From positions 1 to 19,108 of the forward strand of contig SFOK01000024.1 of NCBI GenBank assembly GCA_004552395.1: 19,108 nt of DNA. The letters run 5' to 3'. The notes under the pieces were generated by a model, which saw only the letters and a program-made list of their open reading frames with translations, made no database searches and was not told the origin of the DNA. The DNA is from Bacteroidales bacterium. GTDB lineage: Bacteria; Bacteroidota; Bacteroidia; Bacteroidales; Muribaculaceae. The position numbers and the translations under genes are program-made. This document shows positions 1 to 9,701 of the stretch, piece by piece (the stretch's first letter is position 1; each line of letters begins with the position of its first letter).

Positions 1-174
1 GACTTTGCCTTCTTCGCCATTGCCTTCAATCTTAAGAAAATGTGCTCAAAGATAGCGAAACAGGCCAAATATGGGGGAAATACGCCCCATTCCGGCCTGT
101 ATTTGATTATATTCCGATTTTTATCGCCTGAGAATCGAATATTTTCGGAAAATCCTCAAAAATCTGTTGCCTGA
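1..174 (+). CDS. DDE transposase, C-terminal fragment (IS1182/IS5-like), cut by window edge
   Basis: An open frame enters from the left edge in frame 1 and ends at TGA 172-174, giving 57 visible residues. It begins DFAFFAIAFNLKKMCSKIAK, which resembles the end of IS1182/IS5-like DDE transposases, where an aromatic-rich helix precedes a conserved N-L-[KR]-K stretch after the catalytic Glu. The catalytic residues and the start lie outside the window. The tail is A+T rich and poorly conserved, as is usual past this motif. The terminator-like hairpin at 198-249 follows directly and may lie at or near the right end of the insertion sequence. The family call is by eye on a short segment; another DDE family is possible. 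No target-site duplication can be judged because the left end is missing. Confidence 0.6.
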   Translation, partial: DFAFFAIAFNLKKMCSKIAKQAKYGGNTPHSGLYLIIFRFLSPENRIFSENPQKSVA

Positions 175-197
175 ATAATATCCAAACCTCAGAGCTC

Positions 198-249
198 AAA
201 AAAAGAGGCTGCGCCGTAAACCTTAATTACGACACAGCCCCTTTTTTTT
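198..249. terminator. Bidirectional terminator-like hairpin after the transposase
   Basis: GGCTGCGCCGTAA (208-220) pairs with TTACGACACAGCC (227-239), with two G-U positions and a short A/T-rich loop. An A run lies on the left (198-204) and a T run on the right (242-249), so the hairpin reads as an intrinsic terminator on either strand. It follows the transposase stop by 24 nt. It may also be part of the insertion-sequence end, but the other end is not visible for comparison. Confidence 0.7.
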
Positions 250-417
250 ATGCGGGAACTGCAAGCCTCCGGTGGCAAGCCATCGACACCGAGAACAAAA
301 AATTTGGCGAATGAGGGAAACTGCGGGGGGGGTGGCAGGACAGGAGGCCGGAGGGGTGAGGGAAAGTGAGGGGGGCGGGAGAACGGGAGGCGGGAGAAGC
401 CGCGGCGAGGCCGGGGA
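250..417. other. G-rich intergenic stretch with a G-quadruplex motif
   Basis: No convincing gene is seen here. The + strand is strongly G-skewed from about 324. The segment 353-379 contains four runs of three or more G (353-356, 360-362, 370-375, 377-379) separated by loops of 3, 7 and 1 nt, which meets the usual G-quadruplex pattern. An uninterrupted run of eight G lies at about 325-332. The open frames here give proline- or glycine/arginine-rich products caused by base composition. Confidence 0.5.
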
Positions 418-531
418 TTAGAGGAGGAGGGGGTGTTCGTCGGGGAGGGGTGGCTGGAAGTGGGCGAGGTAGCTGTCGAGTTCGGCGGGGGTTGATGCGG
501 CGGTCAGTCCCGGGCACCGGGTGGAGCGCCC
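418..531 (-). pseudogene. Possible relic of a reverse-strand gene 3' end
   Basis: On the minus strand a frame runs from about 531 to a TAA at 420-418 and reads LTAASTPAELDSYLAHFQPP followed by LPDEHPLLL. Unlike the low-complexity products of the other frames, this looks like an ordinary protein C-terminus. Two adjacent in-frame TAG codons at 537-532 close it upstream and there is no start codon, so only a broken 3' end would remain. I do not recognise the family. The relic lies between the insertion-sequence end and the promoter of the ATPase gene, which fits decay after rearrangement. It may also be chance. Confidence 0.25.
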
Positions 532-557
532 CTACTATTCGACTAAATCAAGCGGGA

Positions 558-610
558 ATTTCCGGAAAATCCGGAAATAATCTGGGAGATTTTCCGGAAA
601 ATCCGGAAAT
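558..610. promoter_or_regulatory. Two phased inverted repeats (candidate operators) over the ATPase promoter
   Basis: Copy 1 (558-578) is a perfect inverted repeat with arms ATTTCCGGA and TCCGGAAAT around AAA. Copy 2 (590-610) has the same arms except for the outermost left base. The two copies share an identical 23-bp stretch (559-581 and 591-613), and their centres at 568 and 600 are 32 bp apart, about three helical turns. Copy 2 covers the expected -33 region of the promoter whose -7 box is at 617-624. The arrangement fits cooperative binding of a dimeric regulator that blocks or modulates transcription. The regulator is unknown. Confidence 0.6.
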
Positions 611-616
611 AATTTG

Positions 617-624
617 TAACTTTG
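617..624 (+). promoter_or_regulatory. Bacteroidetes -7 box TAACTTTG for the ATPase gene
   Basis: TAACTTTG matches the Bacteroidetes -7 consensus TAnnTTTG. No clean -33 TTTG is present; the matching position lies inside the second inverted repeat. The box ends only 5 nt before ATG 630, so the mRNA is predicted to be leaderless or nearly so. Confidence 0.65.
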
Positions 625-629
625 TCCGT

Positions 630-1961
630 ATGAAACGGAAACAGATATTTCAGCAGATCATAACGACGATGCAGAAGGAGCTTCCTTTCCCGGTTTTGGA
701 GAGGGAGATGGAGCTGCCTGCGGATGCGGGGCAGATAGTGGCGGTGACCGGAGTGAGGCGCTGCGGCAAGTCATCGCTGATGAAGATAGTGGCCAACAAG
801 CTGATAGCCGAGGGTGTGGACCGCAGCCGTGTTCTGTGGATCAACTTTGACGATGAGCGACTCGACGGGATGACGTCGGCAGATCTTGACGAGATACTGC
901 AGGCTTACCGCGACATGTTCCCAGACTCGGATCTGAAGCAGGTGTATATGTTTTTCGACGAGATACAGATGGTAGAGCATTGGGAGCTGTTTGTGCTGCG
1001 GGTCTACAAGACATATTGCCGCAACATATATCTGTCGGGGAGCAATGCGCGGATGCTCTCGTCGCAGATAGCCACGGCGTTGCGCGGATGGCCGGTGGAG
1101 TATGAGGAGTTTCCGCTGTCGTTTGGGGAGTATCTCAGCTTCAAAAGTGTGGAAATATCGCCGTATGACGAGGAGGATTGCTCTGTGGCGCTGCGGCTTA
1201 GCCGGGAGTATCTCCATGCCGGCGCTTTCCCCGAGGTAGTACTCATGCAGGAAGAGTCGCTCAAGATACGCAAGCTGCAGGGGTATTTCAACACGATGCT
1301 TTTCCGCGACATGGTGGAGCATTACGGGCTCAGCAGCCCGGAGATAGTGAGGTATTTCCTCCGTCGCCTGATGATGAACATAACGAAGCCCACATCGATA
1401 AATGCGATCTACAACGACATAAAGTCGCAAGGGCGGAAGGTCGACAAGAACCGCCTCTATGAGGTTGCCGACATGGCCTGCAACATATTTCTGTTTTATC
1501 GGGTGAACCGGTGGTCGCCGTCGCTGATCAAGGAGACGAACCGGCTGCCGAAGTATTATTTTATCGACAACGGTATGCGCAACGCGCTGCTTATGCCGCA
1601 GAGCGGCGACGATGGCAAGCTGCTTGAGAATGCCGTGTATCTGAGTCTTCGCAGGAATATAGAGCCTTTCCAGAAGATCACATATTTCGACGAAGGTGTG
1701 GAGTGTGATTTTGTGGTACAGAGCGAAGAGCATATCGACGCGCTGATACAGGTATGCTACACCATGGAGGACCAGGCCACACGCGAGCGCGAGCTGCGCG
1801 GTCTGCGCGCGGCCATGAAGGCCACCGGCTGCAAGAACTGCTACATAGTCACCTTCGATGAGGAGGATGAGACTGATCTTGACGGCGTGGCGGTGAAGAT
1901 AGTTCCGGCGTGGAAATGGATGCTCCGGTCCGACAACAGCCGACTGTCCGAGCGGAAATGA
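630..1961 (+). CDS. AAA ATPase with C-terminal DUF4143 domain
   Basis: A 443-residue protein of the common AAA_14 plus DUF4143 group. Walker A GVRRCGKSS is at residues 41-49, Walker B YMFFDEIQ at about 106-113, and a sensor-like strand LSGSNARM at 135-142. The C-terminal third carries the DUF4143 fold with its degenerate restriction-nuclease-like positions: E333 in LLENAVYLSL, D360 in ECDFVV, and IQVC at 373-376 where related proteins often have an E-x-K. Cellular role is unproven for this family; links to mobile elements and defence have been suggested. The frame is open upstream to 366, but that part is low-complexity Gly/Arg sequence preceding the promoter. ATG 630 gives the family-like start MKRKQIFQQI. 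The gene is monocistronic and converges with the DUF2461 gene, with 30 bp between them. Regulation probably acts through the inverted repeats at 558-610. Confidence 0.88.
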   Translation: MKRKQIFQQIITTMQKELPFPVLEREMELPADAGQIVAVTGVRRCGKSSLMKIVANKLIAEGVDRSRVLWINFDDERLDGMTSADLDEILQAYRDMFPDSDLKQVYMFFDEIQMVEHWELFVLRVYKTYCRNIYLSGSNARMLSSQIATALRGWPVEYEEFPLSFGEYLSFKSVEISPYDEEDCSVALRLSREYLHAGAFPEVVLMQEESLKIRKLQGYFNTMLFRDMVEHYGLSSPEIVRYFLRRLMMNITKPTSINAIYNDIKSQGRKVDKNRLYEVADMACNIFLFYRVNRWSPSLIKETNRLPKYYFIDNGMRNALLMPQSGDDGKLLENAVYLSLRRNIEPFQKITYFDEGVECDFVVQSEEHIDALIQVCYTMEDQATRERELRGLRAAMKATGCKNCYIVTFDEEDETDLDGVAVKIVPAWKWMLRSDNSRLSERK

Positions 1962-1991
1962 GATTAAGATCCCACCTTGGGCAGAGAGGGC

Positions 1992-2690
1992 TTAGCGGAG
2001 GGAGGAGTATTCGAGGATGGTGAAGTTGAGGAAGTCGTTGAGGCGCTTGGCCTGGGCGATGTAGGGCGCGAGACGGCGGCCGGCTTCGGCGGGGCCTGAG
2101 CCGGGATGGCCTTTCTCATCGTAAAAGAAGCTGTCGGGGAGCGAGGTCATGGCCACGAATTCCCTGGGTTTGATCAGGTCGATATGCGGCCAGTCTTTTG
2201 GGAACCCTTTCGGAGCTGTCTTGAGCGGATCGGCGCCGACCGTGGGGAAGATGCGCTTGAACTCGGGGTCTTCGACGATGCCGAGATATTCGTCGGTGAG
2301 GTCGAAGATCGACTGCCTCACGGCGCGGAGCACGGGCGAGGGGAGGCAGTAGGTGCCGCAGGCGAAGACCGTGCGGCCGGGTTCGAGGCCGAGGTAATAG
2401 CCGCATTCGATACCTTTCTTGCCGCCGAGCGGGTTGACGAAGATGCCCATGTGGGTCTTGTAAGGCGACTTGTCGGGCGAGAAACGTACATCCCTGTAGA
2501 TGCGGTAGGTGCAGTCTTTGGGGGTGAGTCGTGCGGCTCCGGGGTCATGCTGTTCTACGGCGAGTATGAAGAGACGGGCCATCTCGTCGAGCTTTTCGCG
2601 GGCTGCGTCGTAGCGGGCGCGGTTGGCCTGAAACCATTCGCGGTTATTGTTGGCGCTCAGGTCTTTCAGGAAGCTGAACAGTTCTTTCAT
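1992..2690 (-). CDS. DUF2461 family protein (TIGR02453)
   Basis: A 232-residue full-length member of the DUF2461/TIGR02453 family, whose biochemical function is unknown. The N-terminal signature NNNREWFQANRARYD is at about residues 14-28, and the family core YRIYRDVRFSPDKSPYKTHMG lies near residues 67-87. There is no signal peptide or membrane segment, so it should be cytosolic. The frame stays open upstream to 3239, but that extension reads Arg/Pro/His-rich sequence antisense in composition to, and overlapping, the exchanger gene. ATG at 2690 overlaps the exchanger stop as ATGA and restores the expected family N-terminus. The 4-nt overlap points to translational coupling in an operon with the exchanger. 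Confidence 0.88.
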   Translation of the reverse strand: MKELFSFLKDLSANNNREWFQANRARYDAAREKLDEMARLFILAVEQHDPGAARLTPKDCTYRIYRDVRFSPDKSPYKTHMGIFVNPLGGKKGIECGYYLGLEPGRTVFACGTYCLPSPVLRAVRQSIFDLTDEYLGIVEDPEFKRIFPTVGADPLKTAPKGFPKDWPHIDLIKPREFVAMTSLPDSFFYDEKGHPGSGPAEAGRRLAPYIAQAKRLNDFLNFTILEYSSLR

Positions 2691-3682
2691 GCGCGCATAA
2701 TGATTAGGGTCATATAAGCTATATATGCAGCGGTTAGCAGGGCTCCCTCCGTGCGTGTAAATTCTTTGTTGGCGAAGAACCAGCCGAAGATCCAGAAGAG
2801 GAGCGAGGCACCTGTGAGAGTGAGCAGGTCGAAGTTGCCTATGGTGCCGGGCGCGAGCGGGTAGATAGTGGCGGCGGTGCCGAGCACGAAGAATACGTTG
2901 AAGACGCAGGAACCGATGACATTGCCCACGGCGATACCGTTCTGCTTCTTGATGGCAGCGGCGGCCGAGGTGGCGAGCTCGGGGAGCGATGTGCCCACGG
3001 CGGCTATGGTGAGGCCTATCATGCCTTCGCTCACACCGAGACGGAGGGCGAAGTCGGAGGCGCCGTCCACGAACTTGTCGCCGCCGAAGATGAGGAGCGC
3101 CAGGCCGACCAGTAGCATGATCCACGCCTTGAGCTGCGAGATCGGTTTCTTGGCCTTGTCGTCGGGCTTGTCTTCCTCCTTGCGCTCGAGACGTTCCTGT
3201 CCGGCGCGCTGCGTGAGCGCTTCCTTCACCGTGTACCACATGAACACTGCGAAGAAGAGCACGAGGATGATGCCGTCGGAACGGCTGATGACGTTGGCCG
3301 GTGAGCCGTTGAGCAGGCGGCCGTTGGCCATGACGAGGAGCACGACCGAGGAGAGGAGTACGAACGGTATCTGCACCGTAAGTATCTCGCGGCTCACTTT
3401 TATGGGGCGGATGAGCGAGGTTATGCCGATGATGGCCAGGATGTTGAAGATGTTGGAACCGACCACATTACCCACGGCGAGAGGAGCGTTGTGGTCGATG
3501 GCCGACATGGTGGAGATGATCCATTCCGGCATCGAGGTGCCGAAGGAGACCACCGTGAGGCCGATTATGAGCTCCGAGAGGCCCATTTTCTTGGCGATGG
3601 CCGAGGCACCGTCGGTGAGCAGACTGGCGCCGACGAGTATGCCGACCAGACCTAAGATCGTGTAGAGAATTGCAAGTAACAT
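2687..3682 (-). CDS. Calcium/sodium antiporter, CaCA (YrbG-like) family
   Basis: A 331-residue inner-membrane exchanger with about ten hydrophobic segments in two inverted halves. Alpha-repeat 1 contains GTSMPE (48-53) and GNVVGSNIFN (71-80). Alpha-repeat 2 contains GTSLPE (230-235) and GNVIGSCVFN (253-262). The acidic residues of the two GTS-[ML]-PE motifs are the expected ion ligands. A charged cytosolic loop (about 155-182, rich in K, E and D) separates the halves. The length is normal for bacterial CaCA proteins. The frame extends 11 codons further (MHPQPPHTHIS), but ATG 3682 starts directly before the first helix and is preferred. It follows glycerate kinase after 89 nt, which include an inverted repeat CGCGGG-AG-CCCGCG at 3735-3748, and overlaps the DUF2461 gene by 4 nt. 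Na+/Ca2+ exchange is inferred from the family. Confidence 0.9.
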   Translation of the reverse strand: MLLAILYTILGLVGILVGASLLTDGASAIAKKMGLSELIIGLTVVSFGTSMPEWIISTMSAIDHNAPLAVGNVVGSNIFNILAIIGITSLIRPIKVSREILTVQIPFVLLSSVVLLVMANGRLLNGSPANVISRSDGIILVLFFAVFMWYTVKEALTQRAGQERLERKEEDKPDDKAKKPISQLKAWIMLLVGLALLIFGGDKFVDGASDFALRLGVSEGMIGLTIAAVGTSLPELATSAAAAIKKQNGIAVGNVIGSCVFNVFFVLGTAATIYPLAPGTIGNFDLLTLTGASLLFWIFGWFFANKEFTRTEGALLTAAYIAYMTLIIMRA

Positions 3683-3771
3683 AGAGATGTGGGTATGCGG
3701 CGGCTGCGGGTGCATCGGGGCATCGAAGCATAGACGCGGGAGCCCGCGGGCCTTAACATTATAATTACAAT

Positions 3772-4740
3772 TCAGCGGCCGAGATTGTTTGCTATTTTCA
3801 GCGCGGCGCCGTGCAGACGCGAGGCGGCCAGCGCGGGGTCGTATTCGTCGGGTGAATCAATGGTGGAGACCACGTTGCGGCTGCGGAGGTGCGGTTCTAC
3901 GTAGCCGCCTATGGCGATCACCGGTACGGCGAGCTGCCGTGCCTTGTCGGTGAGTGCCTTCACCACCTTGCCTCCGGCTGTCTGCGCGTCGATGCGGCCT
4001 TCGCCCGTGATGATGAGCGAGACGCGCTGCCAGGGGATATGCTGCGCCTCCAGTACAGCCACGGCGCCGTCGGCCACAGGAGCTTTGAGCACACTCTCCA
4101 GAGCGTACCCTATGCCGCCGCCCGCTCCCGCGTGAGGGCCCGGAGGCGAGTCGGGGAGTAGCTCAGCGAGACGGCGCAGTCCGGCTTCGAGCATCTTCAT
4201 GTCGGCATCGGAGGCTCCTTTCTGTCGGGCGAAGTCGAGAGCGCTCAGTCCCGGCGGTAGGAGTGCGGCTCTGACGTCGGAGAGGCCCGTGAGTTCCGGA
4301 TGCGCGAGCCCCGACGTGTCGATGCGCACGAGCGAGGGGAGATCGGCGGGAGTGATAGGCCGGAGTATCTCGCCCTGCGGGCCGAAGAAACGTGCGCCGA
4401 GAGCCTGGAGGAGGCCCGCGCCGCCGTCAGAGGTGGCTGTGCCTCCTATGGCGATGTAAATCGGCTCCGAGCCGTGGCGGAGAATCTCGCGGCCCAGGGG
4501 GAAGGAGCTGCGGCCCATGAGCGACTTCCCGGCCAGAGAGGTCGAGCCGAAGCCTGCGAAGTCGCTGCTGAGGATCACGCTCCGGCCCCCGAGAGAGCGC
4601 GGAGTCCCTTCGCCGCCGTCGGCCATGGGGACGAGCATCAGGTCCTCGAAGCCGCACAGGCGCAGAGCGTCAGCGATCAGTTCGGCGGCCTGAGGAGCCG
4701 TGAGCGATCCTTTGAATTTGTCGGGAGCTATCAGTATCAT
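3772..4740 (-). CDS. Glycerate kinase (GlxK/GarK type), shortened form
   Basis: Phosphorylates D-glycerate with ATP to 2- or 3-phosphoglycerate, feeding glycolysis; which product is not deducible here. Family motifs run in order: IAPDKFKGSLTA (4-15), MADGGEGT (39-46), IGGTATSDGGAGLLQALGA (98-116), the ARQKGAS stretch (171-177), AGAGGGIGYALE (204-215) and ITGEGRIDAQTAGGK (244-258). The protein is 322 residues against about 370-380 for the family. The shortfall falls between residues 47 and 72, where relatives carry a longer stretch with a conserved small-residue motif. The frame is intact, so this looks like a compact variant, not a frameshift. Start ATG 4740 gives the canonical MILIAPDKFKG; a 31-codon upstream extension lacks similarity. 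It heads the group with the exchanger and DUF2461 genes. No clear promoter was seen in 4741-4872. Confidence 0.85.
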   Translation of the reverse strand: MILIAPDKFKGSLTAPQAAELIADALRLCGFEDLMLVPMADGGEGTPRSLGGRSVILSSDFAGFGSTSLAGKSLMGRSSFPLGREILRHGSEPIYIAIGGTATSDGGAGLLQALGARFFGPQGEILRPITPADLPSLVRIDTSGLAHPELTGLSDVRAALLPPGLSALDFARQKGASDADMKMLEAGLRRLAELLPDSPPGPHAGAGGGIGYALESVLKAPVADGAVAVLEAQHIPWQRVSLIITGEGRIDAQTAGGKVVKALTDKARQLAVPVIAIGGYVEPHLRSRNVVSTIDSPDEYDPALAASRLHGAALKIANNLGR

Positions 4741-4872
4741 ACTCAGAGAGCTGTCATCGGGATTCTCGATCCGCGCTGAGGGTTGAAAGAAAATTGCGAT
4801 TCGGAAGATTATCCAATCAATTTCCCCGACCATGCAGCTGTTAGCGATCCGGGAAGCATAGCCACAATCAGT

Positions 4873-5148
4873 TCAGAAAGTGGTCATCTGCCTTTCCAAT
4901 TCAGGGTGAGACCAATCGAGAGTAATGCCTTTAGCGACAAGCCATTGGGCTATAGACATGTGGCTGATATCAAGAAAGTCGCATATAGCCGGGAGCTTCT
5001 TGAAGAGTTTGCCGTCATTGCTAAGGGGAGTCTCTTCCGTGATGATAACCGGTTTTATATCCAGGTTATTCAGGGCGTAGAGCACCATCCTGGCGTCGCC
5101 GGTCGACATATACTGATCCTTTTGCACTGCATAAGCCTCAGCGCTCAA
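4873..5148 (-). pseudogene. C-terminal remnant of a PIN-like (DUF4411-type) toxin
   Basis: A 91-residue frame with only a TTG (5148) as an apparent start. It reads STGDARMVLYAL, then KPVIITEETPLSN, then KLPAICDFLDI and a final WLVAKGITLDW. That order (Asp in GDA, TEE, then K-[LI]-P-x-[IV]-C) resembles the C-terminal half of DUF4411/PIN-like toxins, which carry acidic metal-binding residues at these places. The N-terminal half with the first catalytic Asp is absent. The same frame continues open upstream across the end of the IrrE-like gene (FSNQLDNNLCVPLQKKRL), which suggests that two genes were joined out of frame by a deletion. The region is richer in A+T than its neighbours, consistent with horizontal acquisition. 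The family assignment is by eye. Confidence 0.5.
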
Positions 5149-5201
5149 TCTCTTTTTCTGAAGAGGGACACAGAGATTATTATCCAGTTGGTTGCTGAAT
5201 C

Positions 5202-5657
5202 TTATAGGGGAGGAATGAGAGTGTCTCTCACGTGATCGGCCGCCGACTTGGGGTCGCTGTGGATTGTAAAGGACTTGTGCAGGCGGTATTCGGCGGAGAG
5301 CGTGTCGGTTAAGGTGCGATAACCGTCAAGCAGACTTTTCAGCGATTCGAAGGAATCGACAAGGCGCTTGTCTTCTATTGAGAGGACGGTCCGGAATTTA
5401 GTTTTTCTGAAGAAAACTTTCTCCGTCTGATTCATTTCTATCGGGGTGAAATCCAGATAGAACGGCAATCCTTTATGGAATATCTCATCGATTTTTTTCA
5501 ATAGGGATACTTTGATCTCCTCGCCGTCGATCTCCTGCGGAGTGATCAGTTTCTTCCGGCCTTCGTTTAAGCAGGACAACAATTCCTCTTTGCTCATGCC
5601 GAAAAGCGCAAGCAAATAATTCAATCTTTCTTTATTGAATTGGGTTGTAGTTGTCAT
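5202..5657 (-). pseudogene. N-terminal remnant of an ImmA/IrrE-type antitoxin or metallopeptidase
   Basis: A 151-residue frame from ATG 5657 (MTTTTQFNKERL). The middle contains FFRKTKFRTVLSIEDKRLVD and the end reads DPKSAADHVRDTL. The latter resembles the [ES]-A-A-x-x-[VL]-R-x-x-L segment that precedes the peptidase domain in ImmA/IrrE proteins. Translation then stops (IPPL-TAA) before any HExxH zinc motif, so the peptidase domain is missing. Full relatives are often 350-400 residues and are commonly found next to PIN-like toxins of the DUF4411 type, which fits the toxin remnant directly downstream. A good promoter remains upstream, so a truncated protein may still be expressed. It could instead be a small intact protein of unknown family. 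Upstream extension to 5687 crosses the promoter and is rejected. Confidence 0.5.
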
Positions 5658-5684
5658 TCCTTGTGGGTTGCTGCTATCGCTTCG

Positions 5685-5717
5685 CAAAGTTACAAATAAT
5701 TTTGCAATGGGAGTAAA
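5685..5717 (-). promoter_or_regulatory. Bacteroidetes promoter of the IrrE-like remnant
   Basis: On the minus strand TAACTTTG (5692-5685) matches the -7 consensus. TTTA at 5717-5714, 21 nt upstream, can serve as a weak -33 box. The predicted leader to ATG 5657 is about 20-25 nt. Confidence 0.55.
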
Positions 5718-5745
5718 TATTGTTTTGAAAATCGGCTATAATAGA

Positions 5746-5790
5746 GAAGACCCTCAGGGCGGAGAGGCCGGCTGAGGGTCTTATTGTTTT
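5746..5790. terminator. Intrinsic terminator downstream of secA
   Basis: GACCCTCAG (5749-5757) pairs perfectly with CTGAGGGTC (5772-5780) around a 14-nt loop. On the minus strand the stem is followed by TTCTCTATT, and on the plus strand by TTATTGTTTT. For secA it lies about 125 nt beyond the stop codon, past the repeat array. Confidence 0.7.
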
Positions 5791-5810
5791 ATCGGTTATG
5801 CTGCATCAAA

Positions 5811-5913
5811 GGGGCTGAGGATCAGAGTCCTTTGGCGCATGGGGCTGAGGATCAGAGCCCTTTTGCCGCATGGGGCTGAGGATCAGAGCCCTTTTGCCGC
5901 AGGGGGCTGAGGA

Positions 5914-5932
<19 letters not shown>
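5811..5932. repeat. Four tandem 30-31 bp repeats that include the secA stop codon
   Basis: Units lie at 5811-5840, 5841-5871, 5872-5902 and 5903-5932. On the + strand each begins GGGGCTGAGGATCAGAG. The last unit contains the final secA codons (Gly-Lys-Gly-Leu-stop), so the array looks like serial duplication of the gene's own 3' end. Units 1 and 4 share GTCCTTT; units 2 and 3 share GCCCTTTT. Each unit can fold through CTGA/TCAG around GGA plus flanking GGG/CCC, placing a row of small hairpins in the secA 3' untranslated region. Confidence 0.85.
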
Positions 5933-9483
<3,551 letters not shown>

Positions 9484-9549
9484 TGTGTTAAGTGTGGGGT
9501 TATATAATGCCTCGCGGCACGTGGGAGCGGGCCGGGGCTAAATAATTTG

Positions 9550-9557
9550 CAAAGTTA
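9550..9557 (-). promoter_or_regulatory. Bacteroidetes -7 box TAACTTTG for secA
   Basis: On the minus strand TAACTTTG at 9557-9550 fits the -7 consensus. No convincing -33 TTTG was found at the expected distance. The box is 66 nt upstream of the secA ATG. Confidence 0.6.
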
Positions 9558-9613
9558 ACAAAAAAATCGCTAATATGGTGAGATTTCGGCAGATTTGACC
9601 CGCCGGCCGCTGA

Positions 9614-9689
9614 TGCGGAGCCTCTTTCCGTGGCTCAGGCGCTTAATTGCGGAGCCATTCCCGGGGACCTGAAGCTTAATTGCGGAGCC
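9614..9689. repeat. Degenerate ~33-bp tandem repeats after the phosphatase-like gene
   Basis: TGCGGAGCC recurs at 9614-9622, 9648-9656 and 9681-9689, spaced 34 and 33 nt. The last two copies extend to an identical 16-mer, GCTTAATTGCGGAGCC (9641-9656 and 9674-9689). The segment 9632-9656 can fold as GGCTC/GAGCC with an inner CGC/GCG around TTAATT. It lies 13 nt past the stop codon of the upstream minus-strand gene and may act as its 3' end structure; no T run follows. Confidence 0.6.
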
Positions 9690-9701
9690 TTTGGCAGAGG
9701 T

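Noticed and set aside
58..100. Strong stem-loop (ACAGGCC/GGCCTGT with inner ATGGGG/CCCCAT)
   Set aside because: It lies inside the transposase reading frame and is not followed by a T run, so it is not called a terminator.
366..629. N-terminal extension of the ATPase frame
   Set aside because: Low-complexity Gly/Arg sequence upstream of the promoter and operators; the family-like start is ATG 630.
771..1733. Long minus-strand frame antisense to the ATPase
   Set aside because: Composition-driven shadow of the coding strand with no recognisable domain.
2691..3239. Upstream extension of the DUF2461 frame
   Set aside because: Arg/Pro/His-rich and fully overlaps the exchanger gene, which has clear family motifs.
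3735..3748. Inverted repeat CGCGGG-AG-CCCGCG between glycerate kinase and exchanger, considered as terminator
   Set aside because: The loop is only 2 nt and no T run follows on the transcribed strand; kept only as a note in the exchanger entry.
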